Source: Methylobacter sp. (GTDB lineage: Bacteria; Pseudomonadota; Gammaproteobacteria; Methylococcales; Methylomonadaceae). Taken from it: a stretch of 50,348 nt of DNA. Below are positions 27,210-36,644 of this stretch, piece after piece (the stretch's first letter is position 1; every line of letters begins with the position of its first letter). The stretch covers positions 1 through 50,348 of the forward strand of contig NZ_JAUXVR010000003.1 of the NCBI RefSeq assembly GCF_030680395.1, read 5' to 3'. The notes below the pieces were generated by a model. That model was not told the origin of the DNA. It made no database searches and was given only the letters and a program-made list of their open reading frames with translations. A program made the position numbers and the translations under genes.

Positions 27210-30038
27210 TTATTTTCCTGAAAGTTTGCCGTAAAGGGCCGATTGAACGACTGCTTTTTGTTGTTCTATATGGACACGGAAATTGCCGACAGCAGGCGCT
27301 GCCGATGCTTCTCGACCGGCATAGGTCATGCTGATCCGGGAACCGATGTTGTCGGAAAAGTGATGTCGGGATTGATACCAGGCACCTTGATTTTGGGGTT
27401 CTTCCTGACACCAGATGAACTCTTTAAGCTGCGGGTATCTGCCGACTTCCGCTTTAAATAATTCATCGGGAAAAGGGTAGAGCTGTTCTATGCGGGCAAT
27501 AGCGACGTGCTTAAGGTCATCCTGGCGCCGTGCTTCCAGCAGATCGTAATAGACTTTGCCTGCACACATGACCAGGCGGGTCACTTTTTTGGGATTGATG
27601 TCGTCCTGCTCGCCGATGACGGGCAGGAATTGACCGTCGGTTAAATCTTCCAGTGTGGAAATCGCAAGCTTATGGCGCAGCAAACTCTTGGGACTCATAA
27701 CTATCAACGGTTTCCGATACGAACGCAGCATTTGGCGGCGCAACAAATGAAATATTTGCGCCGGCGTAGTCGGACTGCAAACCTGTATATTATGTTCGGC
27801 GCACAGTTGCAGATAGCGTTCCAATCGGGCGGAGGAGTGTTCCGGCCCTTGGCCTTCAAAGCCGTGCGGCAACAGCATCACCAGATTGCACATGCGCCCC
27901 CATTTGGTTTCGCCGGAACTGATAAATTGGTCGATAACCACTTGCGCGCCATTGGCAAAGTCGCCGAATTGCGCTTCCCAGATAACCAGAGTGTTCGGCA
28001 TCGTCGTGCTGTAGCCGTATTCAAAACCTAACACGCCTGCTTCGGACAGCAGGGAGTCGAAAATCTGCGTATTGCCCTGATCTTTGTCCAGGTGTTTAAG
28101 CGGCGTATAGGTTTTATTATGGAGTTGATTATGCAAAACAGCATGGCGATGTACAAAGGTGCCGCGACCGACATCCTGCCCGGTCAAGCGAACATTATGC
28201 TTTTCCATCAATAGCGTCGCGTAGGCCATGTTTTCGGCAAAACCCCAGTCCAGCGGCATTGCTCCGGCCGCCATTTTACGGCGGTTATCCATGACTTTGG
28301 CGACTCTGGGGTGCATTTCAAAACCGGTCGGCAGCCGCTGCATTCTATCGCTGCAAAAGCGCAGACGATCCATGGAAACCGAGGTGTTGCAGGGTGCTTT
28401 CCAGTCGCTGCCCAGAAATTTGTTCCATTGATTGGTGTACGGATAGGGACCATCGGACAGGATCGGTCTGGAAACAACTTCACCGGCTTCCAGCAGTTTT
28501 TGGTAATTTTGTTCCAACTCTGTCGCTTGTTCAACAGTGATAAGCCCGGTTTTAATCAGTTTTTCGGCGTAAAGTTTCCGCGTAGACTTAAGTTTGCGGA
28601 TTTTTTTATACATCAAGGGTTGGGTCGTCGAAGGCTCATCGGCTTCATTATGTCCAAGCCTGCGATAGCAAATAAGGTCGATGACTACATCTTTATTAAA
28701 AGTCATCCGGTAGTCCATTGCCAGTTTGGTTACAAAGATAACGGCGTCAGGATCATCGCCGTTGACATGAAAAACCGGCGCCTGGATCATGCTGGCCACA
28801 TCGGTGCAATAAAGCGTGGAGCGCGCGTCCAGCGGGTTACTGGTGGTAAAACCGATTTGATTGTTGATGACGATATGGACGGTTCCGCCGGTATAAAAAG
28901 CGCGGGTTTGCGACATGTTCAAGGTTTCCATGACGATGCCTTGTCCGGAAAAGGCCGCATCGCCGTGGATTAAAATGGGGATTACCGTATTTTTGCCGTT
29001 TATTCCTGCTCGGTCCTGACGGGCTTTAACCGAACCTTCGACAACCGGGTTGATGATCTCCAGATGCGACGGGTTGAATGCCAGCGTTATATGCACCGGA
29101 CCGCCGGGCGTACTGATGTCGGACGAAAAGCCCATGTGATATTTCACATCGCCGGTACCGACACCCGGCGAAAGCGGCGATGTACCGGCAAACTCATTAA
29201 ACAGGCTGGCCGGGCTTTTGCCTAAAATATTGACCAGCACATTTAACCGGCCTCGGTGAGCCATGCCGATCACAATCTCATTAACGCCTTTTTCGCCAAA
29301 TCCTTGAGTTAATTCATCCAGAATCGGGATCAGCGATTCGCCGCCTTCCAGAGAAAAACGTTTTTGACCGACAAACCGATTATGTAAATGGCTTTCTATG
29401 CCTTCCGCCGCAGTCAATAGCTTAAGCGTCCAGAGTTTTTTTTCAGGTTCCAGCTCCAAGTTGGCTTTAGAGCTTTCCAAACGGTTTATTATCCAGCGCC
29501 TGATATGGGTATCGACTATGTGCATGTATTCAGAGCCGATGCTGCCGCAGTAAATTTCTTGCAGATTGGCAATAATGTCGCGTAAAGGCAGTCGATCGCC
29601 ACCATAAAGCGCACCGGTATCGAACAAGGTATCCATATCAGGCTCGGAGAGACCGTAATAAGCGGGATCCATATCGGGAGGCGGCGGCAAGGTTCTGCCC
29701 AATGGGTTATTGGCTGCAATCTGATGGCCGCGGACCCGGTAATGATTAATAAGCCGGGCAACTGCCGATTGCTTTTTGACGCTTTCTTCGGTAAATCCTT
29801 GTAATTTGGCTAATCTACCTTGAGATTTAAGCGCAAGCTGCGCAAAGCGTTCTACGACAGGGCTGTGGGGTGTCTCAAAATCAGCGCCGTTGTGAATTTC
29901 GTTGAATCTTTTTTGCCAGCTGGATTCAACCGAGTCAGGGTCCTCGAGAAACCGTTCATATAAGTTCTCAACAAAGCCGGCGTTGCTACCATAGAGAGAA
30001 GAAGAATCTTGAAAAAGTTTAAGCAGCTTACTCATCAT
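27210..30038 (-). CDS. sucA: 2-oxoglutarate dehydrogenase E1
   Basis: Thiamine-diphosphate enzyme that decarboxylates 2-oxoglutarate in the TCA cycle; 942 residues, normal length. It has the E1 N-terminal peptide ([29 protein letters not shown]), [63 protein letters not shown] and the ThDP/Mg site [21 protein letters not shown] with [19 protein letters not shown]. Nothing is missing. The start is ATG at 30038 or 30035. First gene of the operon; the promoter lies in the 155-bp gap shared with the DUF2914 gene. Confidence 0.98.
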   Translation of the reverse strand: MMSKLLKLFQDSSSLYGSNAGFVENLYERFLEDPDSVESSWQKRFNEIHNGADFETPHSPVVERFAQLALKSQGRLAKLQGFTEESVKKQSAVARLINHYRVRGHQIAANNPLGRTLPPPPDMDPAYYGLSEPDMDTLFDTGALYGGDRLPLRDIIANLQEIYCGSIGSEYMHIVDTHIRRWIINRLESSKANLELEPEKKLWTLKLLTAAEGIESHLHNRFVGQKRFSLEGGESLIPILDELTQGFGEKGVNEIVIGMAHRGRLNVLVNILGKSPASLFNEFAGTSPLSPGVGTGDVKYHMGFSSDISTPGGPVHITLAFNPSHLEIINPVVEGSVKARQDRAGINGKNTVIPILIHGDAAFSGQGIVMETLNMSQTRAFYTGGTVHIVINNQIGFTTSNPLDARSTLYCTDVASMIQAPVFHVNGDDPDAVIFVTKLAMDYRMTFNKDVVIDLICYRRLGHNEADEPSTTQPLMYKKIRKLKSTRKLYAEKLIKTGLITVEQATELEQNYQKLLEAGEVVSRPILSDGPYPYTNQWNKFLGSDWKAPCNTSVSMDRLRFCSDRMQRLPTGFEMHPRVAKVMDNRRKMAAGAMPLDWGFAENMAYATLLMEKHNVRLTGQDVGRGTFVHRHAVLHNQLHNKTYTPLKHLDKDQGNTQIFDSLLSEAGVLGFEYGYSTTMPNTLVIWEAQFGDFANGAQVVIDQFISSGETKWGRMCNLVMLLPHGFEGQGPEHSSARLERYLQLCAEHNIQVCSPTTPAQIFHLLRRQMLRSYRKPLIVMSPKSLLRHKLAISTLEDLTDGQFLPVIGEQDDINPKKVTRLVMCAGKVYYDLLEARRQDDLKHVAIARIEQLYPFPDELFKAEVGRYPQLKEFIWCQEEPQNQGAWYQSRHHFSDNIGSRISMTYAGREASAAPAVGNFRVHIEQQKAVVQSALYGKLSGK

Positions 30039-30193
30039 GAATGTCCAATTTATTCTGTAAGGATTTTGTCTTTGTCTGAACTCTTAAGTAGTATGTTACC
30101 AAGGTTTAACGCATTCGCTGACTAAAATATGCGATGCTGAGCCAAGAAAGACAATCAATTATTTTCATCTAAAAATATGGTCGATATAATTTT

Positions 30194-30958
30194 ATGACAG
30201 ACAACAGAAATATTGTAATTAAAGTTAAATACCCGGTATCTGGAAAAGCGACAGAGAAATTTGAACCAAAAATGATAACAGAATGGAATGTTAAAAGGAT
30301 ATTGCTTGCCGCCGGCGTGCTGGTTTTTATTTTAGCGGCGTTATTTTATGTTATTAATAATGATCCGCAAAAAAACGATTCAGATAATACTGCTGTAGTG
30401 GTAGCTGATACTATAGAAAAAAAGGTAACACCGCAGGTTGAAATTAAGGAAATCGAGATAAAAAAACCGGATAGTTCCAAGCAGGCGGTTACAAAAACTA
30501 ACCTGCCAATTAAGCCGACAAAAGAAGCCACTAAGAAAAATAAACCCGCTTCCGACATTACGGTTAAGACAGCTGTAAAAAAGCAGTCCACTGAAAAAGT
30601 TATTAAGGATATCGGGTATTCAAAGGTTAATCATCATGTAACAAGAGCAGTGTTAACTTACGATATTAATAATAAAGAACCTGTAGGAGAAATAGCCCGA
30701 GCTGTAAACGTTAGCAGAAAAAAGCCGGCCTGGATCTATTATTTTACTGAATTAAAATCAATGAAGGGTAGCAAGGTCTATCACGAATGGCTGAAAAATG
30801 ATGTGATTGTTTCCAAGCAGGAGTTGATTATATCGGGCGATACCTGGCGCACATCAAGCCGCAAGTTATTGACTGTCTCTGAAAATGGTAAATGGTCGGT
30901 AAGACTGATTGATGAGCACGGCCAATTATTAAATGAAAAGTTTTTTAAGGTTGAATAA
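30194..30958 (+). CDS. DUF2914 domain membrane-anchored protein
   Basis: A 254-residue protein with one membrane helix (RILLAAGVLVFILAALFYVI, about 35-55), a lysine- and threonine-rich linker (about 60-145) and a C-terminal DUF2914 domain (about 150-254: VTRAVLTYDINNKEPVGEIARAV, IYYFTELKSMKGSKVYHEWLKND, WRTSSRKLLTVSENGKWSVRLIDEHGQLL). Topology suggests the domain is periplasmic. Its function is unknown. Divergent from sucA; followed by the H-NS-type gene on the same strand after an AT-rich gap. Confidence 0.85.
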   Translation: MTDNRNIVIKVKYPVSGKATEKFEPKMITEWNVKRILLAAGVLVFILAALFYVINNDPQKNDSDNTAVVVADTIEKKVTPQVEIKEIEIKKPDSSKQAVTKTNLPIKPTKEATKKNKPASDITVKTAVKKQSTEKVIKDIGYSKVNHHVTRAVLTYDINNKEPVGEIARAVNVSRKKPAWIYYFTELKSMKGSKVYHEWLKNDVIVSKQELIISGDTWRTSSRKLLTVSENGKWSVRLIDEHGQLLNEKFFKVE

Positions 30959-31041
30959 CTTTATACGCTATATATCTAATATATTTATAATTAAATTAAT
31001 GATATAGTTAATATAACGTTTTCTAATCTTAAGGAATTAAA

Positions 31042-31356
31042 ATGACCGAATATCAAAATCTTTCTGAACATGAATTGCAAGCTGTTATTGAGAATGCAGA
31101 AAAAGCATTAAAAAATAAACAGGCTAATAAACGCAAAGAAGTTATAGCGCAGATTAAAGAATTGGCAGCCTCTATTGATGTCATTGTGGAAATTCATGAG
31201 CCTGAGAAAAAGTCTGTTCGTAAGGGCGCAAAAGTTGCTATCAAATATCGTCATCCTGATGACCATAATAAAACATGGACAGGTCGCGGAGTGGCGCCAA
31301 AATGGATGCAGGAATTGTTGAGCGCCGGACATGAGCGCTCCGAGTTTGAAGTATAA
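31042..31356 (+). CDS. H-NS family nucleoid-associated protein
   Basis: A 104-residue DNA-binding protein. The N-terminal coiled coil (LQAVIENAEKALKNKQANKRKEVIAQIKELAAS) drives dimerisation and the C-terminal DNA-binding part reads VAIKYRHPDDHNKTWTGRGVAPKWMQELLSAG, with the H-NS core W-T-G-R-G. H-NS proteins silence AT-rich and transferred DNA, which is relevant to the AT-rich island and integron here. ATG at 31042 has a good ribosome site (AAGGA). The upstream region is very AT-rich, compatible with autoregulation (inference). Confidence 0.93.
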   Translation: MTEYQNLSEHELQAVIENAEKALKNKQANKRKEVIAQIKELAASIDVIVEIHEPEKKSVRKGAKVAIKYRHPDDHNKTWTGRGVAPKWMQELLSAGHERSEFEV

Positions 31357-31384
31357 GGCTTACGATCTATCCAACAATACGCAC

Positions 31385-31420
31385 GATGAACCGCAGAGCT
31401 CCGGCTCGATGCGTTTCATC
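31385..31420 (+). terminator. imperfect stem-loop after the H-NS-type gene
   Basis: Arms GATGAA-C-CGC and GCG-T-TTCATC close an inner GAGC/GCTC pair, 28 bp after the stop. No T-run follows, so terminator function is tentative. The rest of the 31357-31658 gap shows no gene or motif I can support. Confidence 0.35.
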
Positions 31421-31658
31421 AAGGGCGTAAAAATTTCCGTGTAAACCGTCGTTAAAAATTATCTGACGCTTGATCTCATATAGAATCATAAACTGATTCA
31501 GGGTGGGCTTTCATGATTTGAACAGCCTGTTCAATTGCCAAATTAAGGATGTCATGACCGATTGATTCGCAGGAAACAGTTTGCGACGTTCGGCAGCCTT
31601 GCTTCACGTTAAAGTGCTGAAATAAACTGAGTCCTTATCGAACAATAAAGGATTAACA

Positions 31659-32159
31659 ATGGATGACTTTCTAAAAGAACTCATCGTCGGACTACCGGAC
31701 ACGCCGCAGATGGTTCGTGGAGCCATCCGGTTGATAGCTGCTGCGCTGTTAGGCGCAGTAATAGGAATCCAGCGTGAGCGCCTGGGCAAGCCTGCGGGAT
31801 TGCGAACGCATATGCTGGTTGCTTTGGGTTCGGCCCTCTTCGTGGTTACTTCCTTAGAATTCGGGATGTCTTCGAGCGATTTGTCGCGCGTGATTCAAGG
31901 GCTTGCTACCGGCATCGGCTTTATCGGAGGCGGCGCCATTCTCAAGTTGAGTGAAGAACGTGAGATTACAGGACTAACGACAGCGGCAGGCATCTGGCTG
32001 ACCGCAGCTGTCGGCGTGGCTGTAGGGATGGGGCGCTGGGGAACGGCGGCATTGAGCGTCGTATTGACATGGATCATTCTCGCGGTCATTGGCCAAATTG
32101 AATATCAGCGCGAGAAAAAACAAAAGGCCAAAGACAAAGACCCGAGTAATGACGTCTGA
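31659..32159 (+). CDS. MgtC/SapB family membrane protein
   Basis: A 166-residue inner-membrane protein with four or five helices. The family core is clear: MVRGAIRLIAAALLGAVIGIQRERLGKPAGLRTHMLVALGSALFVV, then GLATGIGFIGGGAILKLSEEREITGLTTAAGIWLTAAVGVAVGMG. MgtC proteins affect Mg2+ homeostasis and membrane potential, often by restraining the F-type ATPase. Its C-terminus is short (no extra cytoplasmic domain), as in the compact members. ATG at 31659 has an AAAGGA ribosome site. It appears monocistronic. Confidence 0.93.
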   Translation: MDDFLKELIVGLPDTPQMVRGAIRLIAAALLGAVIGIQRERLGKPAGLRTHMLVALGSALFVVTSLEFGMSSSDLSRVIQGLATGIGFIGGGAILKLSEEREITGLTTAAGIWLTAAVGVAVGMGRWGTAALSVVLTWIILAVIGQIEYQREKKQKAKDKDPSNDV

Positions 32160-32804
32160 AGTCCAATGGTATTGGATAAGCCAGCGCTTATAAGCGTCGT
32201 ATAGTGCCAAACAAATCCCTGGACTTGTGAAGCAATTACTGGAGTCTTCGACTTAAACCTGGTAGCGGTTCTATCCCGCAGTAGTTTTCGATCTTGCTCC
32301 AGGGTATGTTTGAAGATCAGCCACCTGCCTGCCATGGCACTCTCCCAATCCGCGCCGAGGCTTTCGCCGTCGAGCATCCGGAACGCCGCTTATCATAATG
32401 GTTAAATACCATCGCCTGATTTTGATAATCCCCCGTGGGCGAACGACTCATCAGCCAAGACCCACGCCCATGGCAAGAAAATGCGTCCAGAGATTTTGTC
32501 GGGGCTCATCGCGCACTGACTACTTATAGCTTTCCATCAATCAACACTTACTGACGTTTTTGACGATCGCTTGCATCCCGGATACGGTTTCTTTCCATAC
32601 CAGCGACGCCCTTGGGATAGAACGAAGCTTTTTACATCATGATGAGTTTAAGGTTCAGTGCGATACCGTACAGACAGCAAGGAACTGCCGGACATATTCT
32701 CTATTCAACCTTGTATATACGTCACATATTTTCGAGTGCTCACGGCATGGGCAAGAGTCTTTTGCCGCAGATGTCACTTGGGGTGCGGCCAGGAGAAACT
32801 GCAA
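32160..32804. other. gene-free interval upstream of the oxidase operon
   Basis: About 645 bp. It should contain the promoter of the oxidase operon, but I cannot point to it. On the minus strand (32105-32377) a frame beginning MLDGESLGADWESAMAGRWL reads like real protein for about 65 residues, yet it has no upstream coding sequence and overlaps the end of the MgtC-type gene. It may be a gene remnant. No repeat or RNA is recognised. Confidence 0.35.
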
Positions 32805-33467
32805 ATGCAAACTAATCTATTAAGATCACTTGCCTTTATGGAATTGGCGGCCTTGGCCGTGCTGGCATTGTTGGCGTTTTGCTATGTCGAGATTGCAGGT
32901 GTTTTTTCGCGGCATATGATTATACATATCGCGCTGATGACCGTCGCAGCACCTGTTTTAGCAAGTTTGCTTCTAAAGTTGCGTTATTCGTCCGCCAAAC
33001 CCGCTAGCGTTTCAACACTGTTCGCGGCTATCATCCTGCAAGCGGCTCTGTTGTTTGCATGGCATTCGCCGCCAGGTATCGGCCTGGCGATGGAAGGGCA
33101 TGCCGGTGCCTTGCTGATGCAGGTAACCCTACTTTTCTCCGCCTTATGGTTTTGGCTCATAATATTTAATCAGACCGGCGAATATTTATGGCGGGCGGTC
33201 ATTGCCCTGTTGTTGACCGGCAAGCTGTTTTGTTTAATTGCCGTATTACTGATATTTGCGCCGCGTGTGCTTTACGGCATGACGGCCGTTAATATGCCCA
33301 TGACTATTGAGCTCGCCGACCAGCAGTTGGCCGGACTGCTGATGGTTACTGTTTGTCCCATTACTTATGTGCTCGCCGCAGTTGTGCTGATTTCCCGATG
33401 GTTTCAGACGCTGTGTGATTCGCAAAATGATGTTGCACCGGAAAACAGCTCATGGCAGAGCCGGTAA
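32805..33467 (+). CDS. ctaG: CtaG-type (caa3) cytochrome oxidase assembly membrane protein
   Basis: A 220-residue protein with about six membrane helices. It has the CtaG_Cox layout: HMIIHIALMTVAAPVLASLL in the second helix, LLFAWHSPP, and ELADQQLAGLLMVTVCPITYVLAAV near the end. These proteins are linked to assembly of caa3-type oxidases, probably in copper delivery. I chose ATG at 32805 (MQTNLLRSLAF) because AGGAGA stands 8 nt upstream; a longer frame from 32658 adds 49 unlike residues. It overlaps the cytochrome gene by 16 nt. First gene of the oxidase operon. Confidence 0.82.
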   Translation: MQTNLLRSLAFMELAALAVLALLAFCYVEIAGVFSRHMIIHIALMTVAAPVLASLLLKLRYSSAKPASVSTLFAAIILQAALLFAWHSPPGIGLAMEGHAGALLMQVTLLFSALWFWLIIFNQTGEYLWRAVIALLLTGKLFCLIAVLLIFAPRVLYGMTAVNMPMTIELADQQLAGLLMVTVCPITYVLAAVVLISRWFQTLCDSQNDVAPENSSWQSR

Positions 33468-34603
33468 GAAGCCGTTTGCGTAAACTTCTGCCTTGGGCTT
33501 TCGGGCTTTTTGTCGCGGGGATTGTGCTTGTTCTAACCATTGCATATTCCGGCATTTACAGCGTGGCGGCGAGCGCAGGGCACCCGGATTGGCTGGATTG
33601 GTTTTTTGCACTGGGCAAGCGGCGTTCGGTCATTGTCAACAGTATGACTATTGACGCGCCGGTGCTTGATCTTGCCGAGTTGGTGCCGCTTGGGGCTGCA
33701 CACTTTCAAGGAGGGTGTGCCACCTGTCACAGGACGCCGGGGCAAGCGTTGAATCCCGTTTATGATCAGATGCTGCCGCCGCCTCCAGACCTGAAGACTC
33801 ATGCGCCAATGTGGACGCGCGAACAACTGTTTTGGATTGTGCGTCATGGTATTCAATTCACTGGCATGCCGGCTTGGAGCGGTCAGGATCGTGATGATGA
33901 AGTTTGGGCGGTGGTTGCCTTTTTGGAAGTGCTGCCGTTAATGGAGGCAGGGGATTATCGGCAGTATGCGAGAGGCCATAGCGAAGCTCAAAACTATTCA
34001 ATTAGAGAGATTGTCAGTGAGGGTAAGACCAAGATTAACCTCACCGCGTGTAACCGCTGCCATGATACCGACGATGCACCGCCGATGAGCCCCTATGTGC
34101 CCCGCATTGGCGGCCAGAACAAAGCTTATCTAAAAAGGGCATTACGGGAATATCACAGCGATCTGCGACAAAGCGGTTTTATGGAACCTATTGCCGCCGA
34201 ACTCGATGATGAACATATTAATCTGTTGGCGGACTATTACGCATCCCTTACGGTTTCTCTTGGCAACCCCGCCCGGAATCCATCTACGCCAAAACTTGAG
34301 CCGGGTCGCCAACTGGCTGAACAGGGCGACCGATCGCGCAAGATTCCGGCTTGCCTGTCGTGTCATGGCGCTAATAAACGTCCGGATTATCCTCGTCTGG
34401 ACGGTCAATCTGAGCAGTACCTCAGGCAGCAATTGCAGCTTTTGCAGAGAGGCGGCCGCACAAAAACGCCGCACGGCGCGATTATGACCACCATTGCAAA
34501 ACGTTTGACCGAGCAACAGGCAGAAGCCGCAGCGGTATTCTTCGCGAGTCAGCCATCGGCGGAACAAGTTGGGCACAAAGCAGGGGAGGGCTTGCGACAA
34601 TGA
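33452..34603 (+). CDS. membrane-anchored tri-haem cytochrome c
   Basis: A 383-residue protein with an N-terminal anchor (LLPWAFGLFVAGIVLVLTIAYSGIY) and three CxxCH sites: CATCH (about 90), CNRCH (about 196) and CLSCH (about 309). Each sits in its own class I cytochrome c domain, and downstream Met ligands are plausible (GMPAWSG, GFMEPIAAEL, GAIMTTIAKRL). It faces the periplasm. Located between ctaG and coxB, it probably feeds electrons to the oxidase or links it to a quinol-oxidising complex (inference). It starts within ctaG and its stop overlaps coxB in ATGA. Confidence 0.9.
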   Translation: MAEPVRSRLRKLLPWAFGLFVAGIVLVLTIAYSGIYSVAASAGHPDWLDWFFALGKRRSVIVNSMTIDAPVLDLAELVPLGAAHFQGGCATCHRTPGQALNPVYDQMLPPPPDLKTHAPMWTREQLFWIVRHGIQFTGMPAWSGQDRDDEVWAVVAFLEVLPLMEAGDYRQYARGHSEAQNYSIREIVSEGKTKINLTACNRCHDTDDAPPMSPYVPRIGGQNKAYLKRALREYHSDLRQSGFMEPIAAELDDEHINLLADYYASLTVSLGNPARNPSTPKLEPGRQLAEQGDRSRKIPACLSCHGANKRPDYPRLDGQSEQYLRQQLQLLQRGGRTKTPHGAIMTTIAKRLTEQQAEAAAVFFASQPSAEQVGHKAGEGLRQ

Positions 34604-35583
34604 GCCATGCCATCAAAAAAATGTTTTGCGCTGTGGCTTTGCTGGTTATAGCGGGCTGTGATGGCGGGCAATCGGCATTTTCCGGTCTGGGGCCGGTTTC
34701 ATCGCGCATTACACTGCTGATCTGGATCATGTTTATTGGAGCCGCTTTGATAACAGCTTTAATATGCGTATTGACGTTGATTTCAATAGCCGGTCCTGCC
34801 AATTGGCGTCACAAACTCACCGGTAAAAAAAGCATTATTCTGGGCGGGATTGTTTTTCCGGTAGTTACCTTAACCGCACTGCTGATTTACGGTTTTTTGG
34901 TTTTGAAAGCCGGGGGAACGTTGGTGCAGGCCGAAAATCCGGTGCATATTTCGGTGGTAGGCGAGCAATGGTGGTGGCGGATTATCTATCGGCACGACGA
35001 TGGACAGACTACGGAAAGCGCCAATGAGCTGCGAATTCCTACAGGACGCCCTATTAAAATCGAGTTATCGACGGCGGATGTGATTCACAGCTTCTGGATA
35101 CCCGCTTATGCGGGCAAGGTCGACATGATTCCGGGGCGGATCAATACCCTGCATTTTATGGCCGATAAGCCCGGCATTGTGACTGGGCAATGCGCGGAAT
35201 ATTGCGGCGGCGCCCATGCGCTGATGTCATTTTATACCGTGGCGATGACGCCTTCCGATTATGACGCCTGGCTCGCCAAGGAGCGGGCGAACGCGAAACC
35301 AGCGATTGATAATCAAGGCGAACAGCTGTTTTTATCCAGCGGATGCGGCGGCTGTCATACGGTTCGCGGCACTCAGGCGGATGGAAGGATAGGGCCGGAT
35401 TTGACTCATGCCGGCAGCAGGCTGTCGCTCGGCGCCGGTATTTTGCCGAACACGACGGAAGGCTTTGCCAAATGGATTAGTCAGCACCAAACAATTAAAC
35501 CGGAAAATTTGATGCCGCCTTTCGATATTTTTTCTGAAAGCGAGCTTCAGTCCTTATCGGTTTACCTGAACAGCCTGGAGTAA
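34600..35583 (+). CDS. coxB: cytochrome c oxidase subunit II with fused cytochrome c domain (caa3-type)
   Basis: A 327-residue protein. The N-terminus has a lipobox (LVIAGCDGG), then two membrane helices (about 40-110). The CuA domain keeps its ligands: ADVIHSFWIP (His) and QCAEYCGGAHALM (two Cys, Glu, His, Met). The aromatic cluster WWWRI for electron entry is present. After about residue 235 comes a cytochrome c domain with SGCGGCHTV and GPDLTH, whose axial Met is probably in NLMPPF. It accepts electrons from the tri-haem cytochrome or another c-type donor. It overlaps the preceding gene by 4 nt. Confidence 0.95.
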   Translation: MSHAIKKMFCAVALLVIAGCDGGQSAFSGLGPVSSRITLLIWIMFIGAALITALICVLTLISIAGPANWRHKLTGKKSIILGGIVFPVVTLTALLIYGFLVLKAGGTLVQAENPVHISVVGEQWWWRIIYRHDDGQTTESANELRIPTGRPIKIELSTADVIHSFWIPAYAGKVDMIPGRINTLHFMADKPGIVTGQCAEYCGGAHALMSFYTVAMTPSDYDAWLAKERANAKPAIDNQGEQLFLSSGCGGCHTVRGTQADGRIGPDLTHAGSRLSLGAGILPNTTEGFAKWISQHQTIKPENLMPPFDIFSESELQSLSVYLNSLE

Positions 35584-35588
35584 GCGCG

Positions 35589-36644
35589 ATGCTTAATATT
35601 GATGGAAGTAGTCTGGCTGTTAACCTGTTGATCTTTGCAGCGGCGGCTTGTGCTGTTTGGATCGCAGGCACCAAAATCACTGTCTACGCCGATGAACTGG
35701 CTGAGCGCTTTAATTTTAGTCATGCGCTGCTCGGGTTGTTGCTGCTCGCAGGACTTACTTCACTACCGGAAATTGCGACCAGTTTTACTGCGGCTCACGC
35801 CAATCATGCTCCGCTGGCCGTCAACAATATGCTCGGCGGTATTGCAATGCAGGTGGCGGTACTGGCTGTCGCCGACTTTTTTTTCGGCGAACGGGCTTTG
35901 ACTTCAGTGGTTCCTAATCCTATAGTCATGCTGCAAGGAGCCTTTAATATTTGCCTGTTAACTTTTGTCGCCATGGCGATTATCGTCGGCGACGTTCCTT
36001 TTTTAGGTGCCGGGGTTTGGTCGTGGGGAATATTCGCGGCTTCCGCATACAGTTTTATCAAAATCAGTAAAGCCGAGCAGCGCCTACCGTGGGTTATCAA
36101 CAATCCCGACGATATGGAGTTTGGCAGTAGCGAGAGAGGAAAGAACGCGCGGTCTCTTGAAGGCGACAGTTCGGTTTGGCTGATCTCGAAAATAGTCATC
36201 AGTGCTCTGGTCATCCTGTTTGCGGGTTATACCTTGGCGACTGTCGGAGATGCCATTGCCCGGCAAAGCAGATTAGGGGAGTCATTTGTCGGATTTGCCT
36301 TGATGTCAGCCGCAACATCGTTGCCGGAAGCGAGTATGGTGTTTGCCAGTGTACGCCGAGGCCTCTATACCATGGCCATATCCGGGATTTTGGGCACCAA
36401 TCCTTTCAACGTGGCACTGATATTCGGCGTTGACATGATAGCTCCCGGAGAACCGGTGTTATCTAACATCGGCGATTTTTCCGCAATCGGTACGCTGCTG
36501 GGTTTAGCCGTCACCGGATTTTTTTTAATGGGGCTGATAGAACGCGCCGACCGGACAATTTGGCGTATGGGCGTGGACTCAGCGGCGGTTCTTATCGTTT
36601 ATACAGGCGGCATGATTTTGCTTTATTCGATGAGGGGGAGTTAG
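35589..36644 (+). CDS. CaCA-type cation/Ca2+ antiporter-like membrane protein
   Basis: A 351-residue protein of about 10 helices with two inverted repeats. Each holds an alpha-repeat: LLAGLTSLPEIATSFTAAHANHAPLAVNNMLGGIAMQ and FALMSAATSLPEASMVFASVRRGLYTMAISGILGTNPFNV. These are the GxxTSLPE and G(T)NxFN motifs of sodium/calcium exchangers, with the ion-binding Glu in both. It is an odd member of an oxidase operon: a possible ion (Na+/H+/Ca2+) link to respiration is inference. ATG at 35589 has GGAG upstream. It overlaps the next start by 1 nt. Confidence 0.85.
   Translation: MLNIDGSSLAVNLLIFAAAACAVWIAGTKITVYADELAERFNFSHALLGLLLLAGLTSLPEIATSFTAAHANHAPLAVNNMLGGIAMQVAVLAVADFFFGERALTSVVPNPIVMLQGAFNICLLTFVAMAIIVGDVPFLGAGVWSWGIFAASAYSFIKISKAEQRLPWVINNPDDMEFGSSERGKNARSLEGDSSVWLISKIVISALVILFAGYTLATVGDAIARQSRLGESFVGFALMSAATSLPEASMVFASVRRGLYTMAISGILGTNPFNVALIFGVDMIAPGEPVLSNIGDFSAIGTLLGLAVTGFFLMGLIERADRTIWRMGVDSAAVLIVYTGGMILLYSMRGS

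Noticed and set aside
32105-32377. Minus-strand frame beginning MLDGESLGADWESAMAGRW
   Set aside because: Protein-like for about 65 residues but no family recognised, in-frame stops just upstream and overlap with the MgtC-type gene; kept only as a possible remnant.
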